From: Liolophura sinensis
Taxonomy: Eukaryota; Mollusca; Polyplacophora; Chitonida; Chitonidae
Direction of reading: 5' to 3'
Length of the DNA stretch: 57,689 nt
NCBI RefSeq assembly: GCF_032854445.1
Contig: NW_027018206.1
Coordinates: 1-57,689, forward strand
The position numbers and the translations under genes were made by a program. Under the pieces are notes generated by a model, which was not told where the DNA came from, did no database searches, and was given only the letters and a program-made list of their open reading frames with translations. Below are positions 25,701-38,600 of this stretch, one piece after another; positions within the stretch are counted from its first letter, which is position 1; the number at the start of each line of letters is the position of its first letter.

Positions 25701-27136
25701 GTTTTTCTACTTTTGGATTTTTGCCTGTTCTTTTTGCGAATTGAAATCGGCTACATTAACTATGTACAATCGCGACTGGTCATTACTATATTCAACTTTT
25801 CATTATAAGTTATGTGCCCTTCGGTAGCCCAGACGACGTCAAATCTTTGGGCCAAGCCCATTTAACTCACCCAGCAAATGTCTTACTTCTAAGTCGAAGA
25901 CAAACTCAATGTCTTTATCTACATGTAGAAAAACCACACCATTTGTATATAAAAAAAACAAAAGGTACTTGATACAATCCGCTGTGAAAAGTACAATTGA
26001 ACACTGACCCACATCAATAAGGTGCCAAAGGATGCGCAATTGGGCCAGGCATCTCCAGCTGTTGAAAAAATGCAAATTTCCTTGGTTTACATGGAGTAAG
26101 AGCCGTTGCTGGGCACGTGATCTTGACATCATTGATTATTCATTTGTGGCTACAGCCAAAAGTATTGGTCGGAAAGCAACGCGGTTTGCACCATTCGATT
26201 TCTCGTCACAAAATACGTCGGATTAGCCTCTTACCAGCAGCATTGGAACAGTTTTCCCACTTTTGGATTTTTGCCTGGTCTTTTTGCTTATTAAAATCGG
26301 GTACATGAACTATGTACAATCGCGACTGGTCATTACTATATTCAACTTTTCATTATAAGTTATGTGCCCTTCGGTAGCCCAGACGACGTCAAATCTTTGG
26401 GCCAAGCCCATTAAACTCACCCAGCAAATGTCTTACTTCTAAGTCGAAGACAAACTCAATGTCTTTATCTACATGTAGAAAAACCACACCATTTGTATAT
26501 AAAAAAAAACACAAGGTACTTGATACAATCCGCTGTAAAAAGTACAATTGAACACTGACCCACATCAATAAGGTGCCAAAGGATGCGCAATTGGGCCAGG
26601 CATCTCCAGCTGTTGAAAAATTGCAAATTTCCTTGGTTTCCATGGAGTAAGAGCCGTTGCTGGGCACGTGATCTTGACATCATTGATTATTCATTTGTGG
26701 CTACAGCCAAAAAAAGTATTGGTCGGAAAGCAACGCGGTTTGCACCATTCGATTTCTCGTCACAAAATACGTCGGATTAGCCTCTTACCAGCAGCATTGG
26801 AACAGTTTTCCCACTTTTGGATTTTTGCCTGGTCTTTTTGCTTATTGAAATCGGCTACATTAACTATGTACAATCGCGACTGGTCATTACTATATTCAAC
26901 TTTTCATTATAAGTTATGTGCCCTTCGGTAGCCCAGACGACGTCAAATCTTTGGGCCAAGCCCATTTAACTCACCCAGCAAATGTCTTACTTCTAAGTCG
27001 AAGACAAACTCAATGTCTTTATCTACATGTAGAAACCCACACCATTTGTATATAAAAAAAAAACACAAGGTACTTGGTACAATGCGCTGTAAAAAGTACA
27101 ATTGAACACTGACCCACATCAATAAGGTACCAAAGG
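22733..27136. repeat. Array segment 5b: second copy of the 9-monomer duplication, eight monomers retained
   Basis: Units 22,733 to 26,583 match 17,784 to 21,634 with about ten differences noticed by eye over some 4 kb, such as GGATCAGCC for GGATTAGCC near 24,021 and CATTAAACTC for CATTTAACTC near 26,410. Similarity ends inside the last unit: after about 26,720 it has GTTTTCCCAC and GCTTATTG where the first copy has GTTTTTCTAC and GCGAATTG. A D monomer of the segment 2-3 family (anchor 27,137) then follows, so the right edge of the copy is a junction between families. Confidence 0.88.
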
Positions 27137-30100
27137 ATGCGCAATTGGGCCAGGCATCTCCAGCTGTTGAAAAATTGCAAATTTCCTTGGTTTCCATGGA
27201 GTAAGAGCCGTTGTTGGGCACGTGATCTTGACATCATTGATTATTCATTTGTGGCTACAGCCAAAAGTATTGGTCAGAGAGCAACGCGGTTTGCACCATT
27301 CGATTTCTCGTCACAAAATACGTCGGATTAGCCTCTTTCCAGCAGCATTGGAACAGTTTTTCTACTTTTGGATTTTTGCCTGTTCTTTTACGAATTGAAA
27401 TCGGCTACATTAACTATGTACAATCGCGACTGGTCATTACTATATTCAACTTTTCATTATAAGTTATGTGCCCTTCGGTAGCCCAGACGACGTCAAATCT
27501 TTGGGCCAAGCCCCATTTAACTCACCAGCAAATGTCTTACTTCTAAGTCGAAGACAAACTCAATTCTTTATCTACATGTAGAAAAACCACACCATTTGTA
27601 TATAAAAAAACACAAGGTACTTGATACAATCCGCTGTAAAAAAGTACAATTGAACACTGACCCACATCAATAAGGTGCCAAAGGATGCGCAATTGGGCCA
27701 GGCATCTCCAGCTGTTGAAAAATTGCAAATTTCCTTGGTTTCCATGGAGTAAGAGCCGTTGCTGGGCACGTGATCTTGACATCATTGATTATTCATTGTG
27801 GCTACAGCCAAAAGTATTGGTCGGAGAGCAACGCGGTTTGCACCATTCGATTTCTCGTCACAAAATACGTCGGATTAGCCTCTTTCCAGCAGCATTGGAA
27901 CAGTTTTTCTACTTTTGGATTTTTGCCTGGTCTTTTTGCGAATTGAAATCGGCTACATTAACTATGTACAATCGCGACTGGTCATTACTATATTCAACTT
28001 TTCATTATAAGTTATGTGCCCTTCGGTAGCCCAGACGACGTTCAAATCTTTGGCCAAGCCCATTTAACTCACTCAGCAAATGTCTTACTTCTAAGTCGAA
28101 GACAAGCTCATGTCTTTATCTACATGTAGAAAAACCACACCATTTTTATATCAAAAAAAAACAGAAGGTACTTGATACAAATCCGCTGTAAAAAGTACAA
28201 TTGAACACTGACCCACATCAATAAGGTGCCAAAGGATGCGCAATTGGGCCAGGCATCTCCAGCTGTTGAAAAATTGCAAATTTCCTTGGTTTCCATGGAG
28301 TAAGAGCCGTTGCTGGGCACGTGATCTTGACATCATTGATTATTCATTTGTGGCTACAGCCAAAAGTATTGGTCGGAGAGCAACGCGTTTGCACCATTCG
28401 ATTTCTCGTCACAAAATACGTCGGATTAGCCTCTACCTCAGCAGCATTGGAACAGTTTTTCCACTTTTGGATTTTTGCCTGGTCTTTTTACGAATTGAAA
28501 TCGGCTACATTAACTATGTACAATCGCGACTGGTCATTACTATATTCAACTTTTCATTATAAGTTATGTGCCCTTCGGTAGCCCAGACGACGTCAAATCT
28601 TTGGGCCAAGCCCATTTAACTCACCCAGCAAATGTCTTACTTCTAAGTCGAAGAAAAAACTCAATGTCTTTATCTACATGTAGAAAAACCACACCATTTG
28701 TATATAAAAAAAACACAAGGTACTTGATACAATCCGCTGTAAAAAGTACAATTGAACACTGACCCACATCAATAAGGTGCCAAAGGATGCGCAATTGGGT
28801 CAGGCATCTCCAGCTGTTGAAAAATTGCAAATTTCCTTGGTTTCCATGGAGTAAGAGCCGTTGCTGGGCACGTGATCTTGACATCATTGATCATTCATTT
28901 GTGGCTACAGCCAAAAGTATTGGTCGAGAGCAACGCGGTTTGCACCATTCGATTTCTCGTCACAAAATACGTCGGATTAGCCTCTTTCCAGCAGCATTGG
29001 AACAGTTTTTCTACTTTTGGATTTTTGCCTGGTCTTTTTGCGAATTGAAATCGGCTACATTAACTATGTACAATTCGCGACTGGTCATTACTATATTCAA
29101 CTTTTCATTATAAGTTATGTGCCCTTCGGTAGCCCAGACGACGTCAAATCTTTGGGCCAAGCCCATTTAACTCACTCAGCAAATGTCTTACTTCTAAGTC
29201 GAAGACAAGCTCAATGTCTTTATCTACATGTAGAAAAACCACACCATTTTTATATTCAAAAAAAAACACAAGGTACTTGATACAATCCGCTGTAAAAAGT
29301 ACAATTGAACACTGACCCACATCAATAAGGTGCCAAAGGATGCGCAATTGGGCCAGGCATCTCCAGCTGTTGAAAAATTGCAAATTTCCTTGTTTCCATG
29401 GAGTAAGAGCCGTTGCTGGGCACGTGATCTTGACATCATTGATTATTCATTTGTGGCTACAGCCAAAAGTATTGGTCGGAGAGCAGCGCGGTTTGCACCA
29501 TTCGATTTCTCGTCACAAAATACGTGGGATTAGCCTCTTTCCAGCAGCATTGGAACAGTTTTTCTACTTTTGGATTTTTGCCTGGTCTTTTGCGAATTGA
29601 AATCGGCTACATTAACTATGTACAATCGCGACTGGTCATTACTATATTCAACTTTTCATTATAAGTTATGTGCCCTTCGGTAGCCCAGACGACGTCAAAT
29701 CTTTGGGCCAAGCCCATTTAACACACCCAGCAAATGTCTTTACTTCTAAGTCGAAGACAAGCTCAATGTCTTTATCTACATGTAGAAAAACCACACCATT
29801 TGTATATCAAAAAAAAACAGAAGGTACTTGATACAATCCGCTGTGAAAAGTACAATTGAACACTGACCCACATCAATAAGGTGCCAAAGGATGCGCAATT
29901 GGGCCAGGCATCTCCAGCTGTTGAAAAATTGCAAATTTCCTTGGTTTCCATGGAGTAAGAGCCGTTGCTGGGCACGTGATCTTGACATCATTGATTATTC
30001 ATTTGTGGCTACAGCCAAAAGTATTGGTCGGAGAGCAACGCGGTTTGCACCATTCGATTTCTCGTCACAAAATACGTCGGATTAGACTATTTCCAGCAGC

Positions 30101-32633
30101 ATTGGAACAGTTTTTCCCACTTTTGGATTTTTGCCTGGTCTTTTTGCTTATTGAAATCGGGTACATTAACTATGTACAATCGCGACTGGTCATTACTATA
30201 TTCAACTTTTCATTATAAGTTATGTGCCCTTCGGTAGCCCGGACGACGTCAAATCTTTGGGCCAAGCCATTTAACTCACCCAGCAAATGTCTTACTTTCT
30301 AAGTCGAAGACAAACTCAATTTCTTTATCTACATGTAGAAAAACCACACCATTTGTATTATAAAAAAACACAAGGTACTTGATACAATCCGCTGTAAAAA
30401 GTACAATTGAACACTGACCCACATCAATAAGGTGCCAAAGGATGCGCAATTGGGCCAGGCATCTCCAGCTGTTGAAAAATTGCAAATTTCCTTGGTTTCC
30501 ATGGAGTAAGAGCCGTTGCTGGGCACGTGATCTTGACATCATTGATTATTCATTTGTGGCTACAGCCAAAAGTATTGGTCGGAAAGCAACGCGGTTTGCA
30601 CCATTCGATTTCTCGTCACAAAATACGTCGGATTAGCCTCTAACCAGCAGCATTGGAACAGTTTTTCTACTTTTGGATTTTTGCCTGGTCTTTTTGCGAA
30701 TTGAAATCGGCTACATTAACTATGTACAATCGCGACTGGTCATTACTATATTCAGCATTTCATTATAAGTTATGTGCCCTTCGGTAGCCAGACGACGTCA
30801 AATCTTTGGGCCAAGCCCATTTAACTCACCCAGCAAATGTCTTACTCCTAAGTCGAAGACAAACTCAATGTCTTTATCTACATGTAGAAAAAACCACACC
30901 ATTTGTTATAAAAAAAACACAAGGTACTTGATACAATCCGCTGTAAAAAGTACAATTGAACACTGACCCACATCAATAAGGTGCCAAAAGATGCGCAATT
31001 GGGCCAGGCATCTCCAGCTGTTGAAAAATTGCAAATTTCCTTGGTTTCCATGGGGTAAGAGCCGTTGCTGGGCACGTGATCTTGACATCATTGATTATTC
31101 ATTTGTGGCTACAGCCAAAAGTATTGGTCGGAGAGCAACGCGGTTTGCACCATTCGATTCTCGTCACAAAATACGTCGGATTAGCCTCTTACCAGCAGCA
31201 TTGGAACAGTTTTCTACTTTTGGATTTTTGCCTGTTCTTTTTGCGAATTGAAATCGGGTACATGAACTATGTACAATCGCGACTGGTCATTACTATATTC
31301 AACTTTTCATTATAAGTTATGTGCCCTTCGGTAGCCCAGACGACGTCAAATCTTTGGGCCAAGCCCATTTAACTCACCCAGCAAATGTCTTACTTCTAAG
31401 TCGAAGACAAACTCAATGTCTTTATCTACATGTAGAAAAACCACACCATTTGTATATAAAAAAAAACACAAGGTACTTGATACAATCCGCTGTAAAAAGT
31501 ACATTGAACACTGACCCACATCAATAAGGTGCCAAAGGATGCGCAATTGGGCCAGGCATCTCCAGCTGTTGAAAAATTGCAAATTTCCTTGGTTTCCATG
31601 GAGTAAGAGCCGTTGCTGGGCACGTGATCTTGACATCATTGATTATTCATTTGTGGCTACAGCCAAAAGTATTGGTCGGAAAGCACGCGGTTTGCACCAT
31701 TCGATTTCTCGTCACAAAATACGTCGGATTAGCCTCTTATCAGCAGCATTGGAACAGTTTTTCTACTTTTGGATTTTTGCCTGTTCTTTTTGCGAATTGA
31801 AATCGGCTACATTAACTATGTACAATCGCGACTGGTCATTACTATATTCAACTTTTCATTATAAGTTATGTGCCCTTCGGTAGCCCAGACGACGTCAAAT
31901 CTTTGGGCCAAGCCCATTAACTCACCCAGCAAATGTCTTACTTCTAAGTCGAAGACAAACTCAATGTCTTTATCTACATGTAGAAAAACCACACCATTTG
32001 TATATAAAAAAAACAAAAGGTACTTGATACAATCCGCTGTGAAAAGTACAATTGAACACTGACCCACATCAATAAGGTGCCAAAGGATGCGCAATTGGGC
32101 AGGCATCTCCAGCTGTTGAAAATTGCAAATTTCCTTGGTTTACATGGAGTAAGAGCCGTTGCTGGGCACGTGATCTTGACATCATTGATTATTCATTTGT
32201 GGCTACAGCCAAAAGTATTGGTCGGAAAGCAACGCGGTTTGCACCATTCGATTTCTCGTCACAAAATACGTCGGATTAGCCTCTTTCCAGCAGCATTGGA
32301 ACAGTTTTCCCACATTTGGATTTTTGCCTGGTCTTTTTGCTTATTAAAATCGGGTACATTAACTATGTACAATCGCGACTGGTCATTACTATATTCAACT
32401 TTTCATTATAAGTTATGTGCCCTTCGGTAGCCCAGACGACGTCAAATCTTTGGGCCAAGCCCATTTAACTCACCCAGCAAATGTCTTACTCCTAAGTCGA
32501 AGACAAACTCAATGTCTTTATCTACATGTAGAAAAACCACACCATTTGTTTATAAAAAAACACAAGGTACTTGATACAGTCTGCTGTAAAAAGTACAATT
32601 GAACACTGACCCACATCAAAAAAGTGCCAAAAG
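27137..32633. repeat. Array segment 6: mosaic, indel-rich monomers
   Basis: The order is D (27,137), a unit with an E-like start and F-like end (27,685), a unit with G-like start and E-like end (28,236), F (28,787), a unit with G-like start and the GTGGGAT end (29,340), then units 29,891, 30,442 and 30,991 that match 24,383, 24,933 and 25,482 of segment 5b. About thirty single-base gains or losses not seen elsewhere fall here. Monomer spacing here is irregular (547-553 bp). Either the piece is poorly corrected sequence or it is a decayed recombinant zone; I favour the first. Confidence 0.7.
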
Positions 32634-35600
32634 ATGCGCAATTGGGCCAGGCATCTCCAGCTGTTGAAAAATTGCAAATTTCTATGGTTTCCATGGATTA
32701 AGAGCCGTTGCTGGGCACGTGATCTTGACATCATTGATTATTCATTTGTGGCTACAGCCAAAAGTATTGGTCGGAGAGCAACGCGGTTTGCACCATTCGA
32801 TTTCTCGTCACAAAATACGTAGGATTAGCCTCTTACCAGCAGCATTGGAACAGTTTTTCTACTTTTGGATTTTTGCCTGTTCTTTTTGCGAATTGAAATC
32901 GGCTACATTAACTATGTACAATCGCGACTGGTCATTACTATATTCAACTTTTCATTATAAGTTATGTGCCCTTCGGTAGCCCAGACGACGTCAAATCTTT
33001 GGGCCAAGCCCATTTAACTCACCCAGCAAATGTCTTACTTCTAAGTCGAAGACAAACTCAATGTCTTTATCTACATGTAGAAAAACCACACCATTTGTAT
33101 ATAAAAAAAACACAAGGTACTTGATACAATCCGCTGTGAAAAGTACAATTGAACACTGACCCACATCAATAAGGTGCCAAAGGATGCGCAATTGGGCCAG
33201 GCATCTCCAGCTGTTGAAAAATTGCAAATTTCCTTGGTTTACATGGAGTAAGAGCCGTTGCTGGGCACGTGATCTTGACATCATTGATTATTCATTTGTG
33301 GCTACAGCCAAAAGTATTGGTCGGAAAGCAACGCGGTTTGAACCATTCGATTTCTCGTCACAAAATACGTCGGATTAGCCTCTTTCCAGCAGCATTGGAA
33401 CAGTTTTCCCACTTTTGGATTTTTGCCTGGTCTTTTTGCTTATTAAAATCGGGTACATGAACTATGTACAATCGCGACTGGTCATTACTATATTCAACTT
33501 TTCATTATAAGTTATGTGCCCTTCGGTAGCCCAGACGACGTCAAATCTTTGGGCCAAGCCCATTTAACTCACCCAGCAAATGTCTTACTTCTAAGTCGAA
33601 GACAAACTCAATGTCTTTATCTACATGTAGAAAAACCACACCATTTGTATATAAAAAAAACACAAGGTACTTGATACAATCCGCTGTAAAAAGTACAATT
33701 GAACACTGACCCACATCAATAAGGTGCCAAAGGATGCGCAATTGGGCCAGGCATCTCCAGCTGTTGAAAAATTGCAAATTTCCTTGGTTTCCATGGAGTA
33801 AGAGCCGTTGCTGGGCACGTGATCTTGACATCATTGATTATTCATTTGTGGCTACAGCCAAAAGTATTGGTCGGAGAGCAACGCGGTTTGCACCATTCGA
33901 TTTCTCGTCACAAAATACGTCGGATTAGCCTCTTAACAGCAGCATTGGAACAGTTTTTCCACTTTTGGATTTTTGCCTGGTCTTTTTACGAATTGAAATC
34001 GGCTACATTAACTATGTACAATCGCGACTGGTCATTACTATATTCAACTTTTCATTATAAGTTATGTGCCCTTCGGTAGCCCAGACGACGTCAAATCTTT
34101 GGGCCAAGCCCATTTAACTCACCCAGCAAATGTCTTACTTCTAAGTCGAAGACAAACTCAATGTCTTTATCTACATGTAGAAAAACCACACCATTTGTAT
34201 ATAAAAAAAACACAAGGTACTTGATACAATCCGCTGTGAAAAGTACAATTGAACACTGACCCACATCAATAAGGTGCCAAAGGATGCGCAATTGGGCCAG
34301 GCATCTCCAGCTGTTGAAAAATTGCAAATTTCCTTGGTTTCCATGGAGTAAGAGCCGTTGCTGGGCACGTGATCTTGACATCATTGATTATTCATTTGTG
34401 GCTACAGCCAAAAGTATTGGTCGGAGAGCAACGCGGTTTGCACCATTCGATTTCTCGTCACAAAATACGTCGGATTAGCCTCTTACCAGCAGCATTGGAA
34501 CAGTTTTCCCACTTTTGGATTTTTGCCTGTTCTTTTTGCTTATTGAAATCGGCTACATTAACTATGTACAATCGCGACTGGTAATTACTATATTCAACTT
34601 TTCATTATAAGTTATGTGCCCTTCGGTAGCCCAGACGACGTCAAATCTTTGGGCCAAGCCCATTTAACTCACCCAGCAAATGTCTTACTTCTAAGTCGAA
34701 GACAAACTCAATGTCTTTATCTACATGTAGAAAAACCACACCATTTGTATATAAAAAAAACACAAGGTACTTGATACAATCCGCTGTAAAAAGTACAATT
34801 GAACACTGACCCACATCAATAAGGTGCCAAAGGATGCGCAATTGGGCCAGGCATCTCCAGCTGTTGAAAAATTGCAAATTTCCTTGGTTTCCATGGAGTA
34901 AGAGCCGTTGCTGGGCACGTGATCTTGACATCATTGATTATTCATTTGTGGCTACAGCCAAAAGTATTGGTCGGAGAGCAACGCGGTTTGCACCATTCGA
35001 TTTCTCGTCACAAAATACGTCGGATTAGCCTCTTACCAGCAGCATTGGAACAGTTTTTCTACTTTTGGATTTTTGCCTGGTCTTTTGCTTATTGAAATCG
35101 GCTACATTAACTATGTACAATCGCGACTGGTCATTACTATATTCAACTTTTCATTATAAGTTATGTGCCCTTCGGTAGCCCAGACGACGTCAAATCTTTG
35201 GGCCAAGCCCATTTAACTCACCCAGCAAATGTCTTACTTCTAAGTCGAAGACAAACTCAATGTCTTTATCTACATGTAGAAAAACCACACCATTTGTATA
35301 TAAAAAAAACACAAGGTACTTGATACAATCCGCTGTAAAAAGTACAATTGAACACTGACCCACATCAATAAGGTGCCAAAGGATGCGCAATTGGGCCAGG
35401 CATCTCCAGCTGTTGAAAAATTGCAAATTTCCTTGGTTTCCATGGAGTAAGAGCCGTTGCTGGGCACGTGATCTTGACATCATTGATTATTCATTTGTGG
35501 CTACAGCCAAAAGTATTGGTCGGAAAGCAACGCGGTTTGCACCATTCGATTTCTCGTCACAAAATACGTCGGATTAGCCTCTTACCAGCAGCATTGGAAC

Positions 35601-38600
35601 AGTTTTCCTACTTTTGGATTTTTGCCTGGTCTTTTTGCTAATTGAAATCGGCTACATTAACTATGTACAATCGCGACTGGTCATTACTATATTCAGCATT
35701 TCATTATAAGTTATGTGCCCTTCGGTAGCCCAGACGACGTCAAATCTTTGGGCCAAGCCCATTTAACTCACCCAGCAAATGTCTTACTCCTAAGTCGAAG
35801 ACAAACTCAATGTCTTTATCTACATGTAGAAAAACCACACCATTTGTTTATAAAAAAACACAAGGTACTTGATACAGTCTGCTGTAAAAAGTACAATTGA
35901 ACACTGACCCACATCAATAAGGTGCCAAAAGATGCGCAATTGGGCCAGGCATCTCCAGCTGTTGAAAAATTGCAAATTTCTATGGTTTCCATGGATTAAG
36001 AGCCGTTGCTGGGCACGTGATCTTGACATCATTGATTATTCATTTGTGGCTACAGCCAAAAGTATTGGTCGGAGAGCAACGCGGTTTGCACCATTCGATT
36101 TCTCGTCACAAAATACGTGGGATTAGCCTCTTTCCAGCAGCATTGGAACAGTTTTTCTACTTTTGGATTTTTGCCTGGTCTTTTTGCGAATTGAAATCGG
36201 CTACATTAACTATGTACAATCGCGACTGGTCATTACTATATTCAACTTTTCATTATAAGTTATGTGCCCTTCGGTAGCCCAGACGACGTCAAATCTTTGG
36301 GCCAAGCCCATTTAACTCACCCAGCAAATGTCTTACTTCTAAGTCGAAGACAAACTCAATGTCTTTATCTACATGTAGAAAAACCACAATATTTGTATAT
36401 AAAAAAAACAAAAGGTACTTGATACAATCCGCTGTGAAAAGTTCAATTGAACACTGACCCACATCAATAAGGTGCCAAAGGATGCGCAATTGGGCCAGGC
36501 ATCTCCAGCTGTTGAAAAATTGCAAATTTCCTTGGTTTCCATGGAGTAAGAGCCGTTGCTGGGCACGTGATCTTGACATCATTGATTATTCATTTGTGGC
36601 TACAGCCAAAAGTATTGGTCGGAAAGCAACGCGGTTTGCACCATTCGATTTCTCGTCACAAAATACGTCGGATTAGCCTCTTACCAGCAGCATTGGAACA
36701 GTTTTTCCACTTTTGGATTTTTGCCTGGTCTTTTTGCGAATTGAAATCGGCTACATTAACTATGTACAATCGCGACTGGTCATTACTATATTCAACTTTT
36801 CATTATAAGTTATGTGCCCTTCGGTAGCCCAGACGACGTCAAATCTTTGGGCCAAGCCCATTTAACTCACCCAGCAAATGTCTTACTTCTAAGTCGAAGA
36901 CAAACTCAATGTCTTTATCTACATGTAGAAAAACCACACCATTTGTATATAAGAAAAACACAAGGTACTTGATACAATCCGCTGAAAAAAATACAATTAA
37001 ACACTGACCCACATCAATAAGGTGCCAAAGGATGCGCAATTGGGCCAGGCATCTCCAGCTGTTGAAAAATTGCAAATTTCTATGGTTTCCATGGAGTAAG
37101 AGCCGTTGCTGGGCACGTGATCTTGACATCATTGATTATTCATTTGTGGCTACAGCCAAAAGTATTGGTCGGAAAGCAACGCGGTTTGCACCATTCGATT
37201 TCTCGTCACAAAATACGTCGGATTAGCCTCTTACCAGCAGCATTGGAACAGTTTTTCCACTTTTGGATTTTTGCCTGGTCTTTTTGCGAATTGAAATCGG
37301 CTACATTAACTATGTACAATCGCGACTGGTCATTACTATATTCAACTTTTCATTATAAGTTATGTGCCCTTCGGTAGCCCAGGCGACGTCAAATCTTTGG
37401 GCCAAGCCCATTTAACTCACCCAGCAAATGTCTTACTTCTAAGTCGAAGACAAACTCAATGTCTTTATCTACATGTAGAAAAACCACACCATTTGTATAT
37501 AAAAAAAACACAAGGTACTTGATACAATCCGCTGTAAAAAGTACAATTGAACACTGACCCACATCAATAAGGTGCCAAAGGATGCGCAATTGGGTCAGGC
37601 ATCTCCAGCTGTTGAAAAATTGCAAATTTCCTTGGTTTCCATGGAGTAAGAGCCGTTGCTGGGCACGTGATCTTGACATCATTGATTATTCATTTGTGGC
37701 TACAGCCAAAAGTATTGGTCGGAGAGCAACGCGGTTTGCACCATTCGATTTCTCGTCACAAAATACGTCGGATTAGCCTCTTTCCAGCAGCATTGGAACA
37801 GTTTTTCTACTTTTGGATTTTTGCCTGGTCTTTTTGCCTATTCAAAATCGGGTACATTAACTATGTACAATCGCGACTGGTCATTACTATATTCAACTTT
37901 TCATTATAAGTTATGTGCCCTTCGGTAGCCCAGACGACGTCAAATCTTTGGGCCAAGCCCATTTAACTCACCCAGCAAATGTCTTACTTCTAAGTCGAAG
38001 ACAAAGTCAATGTCTTTATCTACATGTAGAAAAACCACACCATTTGTATATCAAAAAAAAACAAAAGGTACTTGATACAATCCGCTGTAAAAAGTACAAT
38101 TGAACACTGACCCACATCAATAAGGTGCCAAAGGATGCGCAATTGGGCCAGGCATCTCCAGCTGTTGAAAAATTGCAAATTTCCTTGGTTTCCATGGAGT
38201 AAGAGCCGTTGCTGGGCACGTGATCTTGACATCATTGATTATTCATTTGTGGCTACAGCCAAAAGTATTGGTCGGAGAGCAACGCGGTTTGCACCATTCG
38301 ATTTCTCGTCACAAAATACGTCGGATTAGCCTCTTACCAGCAGCATTGGAACAGTTTTTCTACTTTTGGATTTTTGCCTGGTCTTTTTGCGAATTGAAAT
38401 CGGCTACATTAACTATGTACAATCGCGACTGGTCATTACTATATTCAACTTTTCATTATAAGTTATGTGCCCTTCGGTAGCCCAGACGACGTCAAATCTT
38501 TGGGCCAAGCCCATTTAACTCACCCAGCAAATGTCTTACTTCTAAGTCGAAGACAATCTCAATGTCTTTATCTACATGTAGAAAAACCACACCATTTGTA

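Noticed and set aside
26700-32130. Mosaic units as a genuine recombination hotspot
   Set aside because: The mosaic order coincides exactly with the cluster of private indels, so poor consensus quality is a simpler explanation until accurate reads confirm it.
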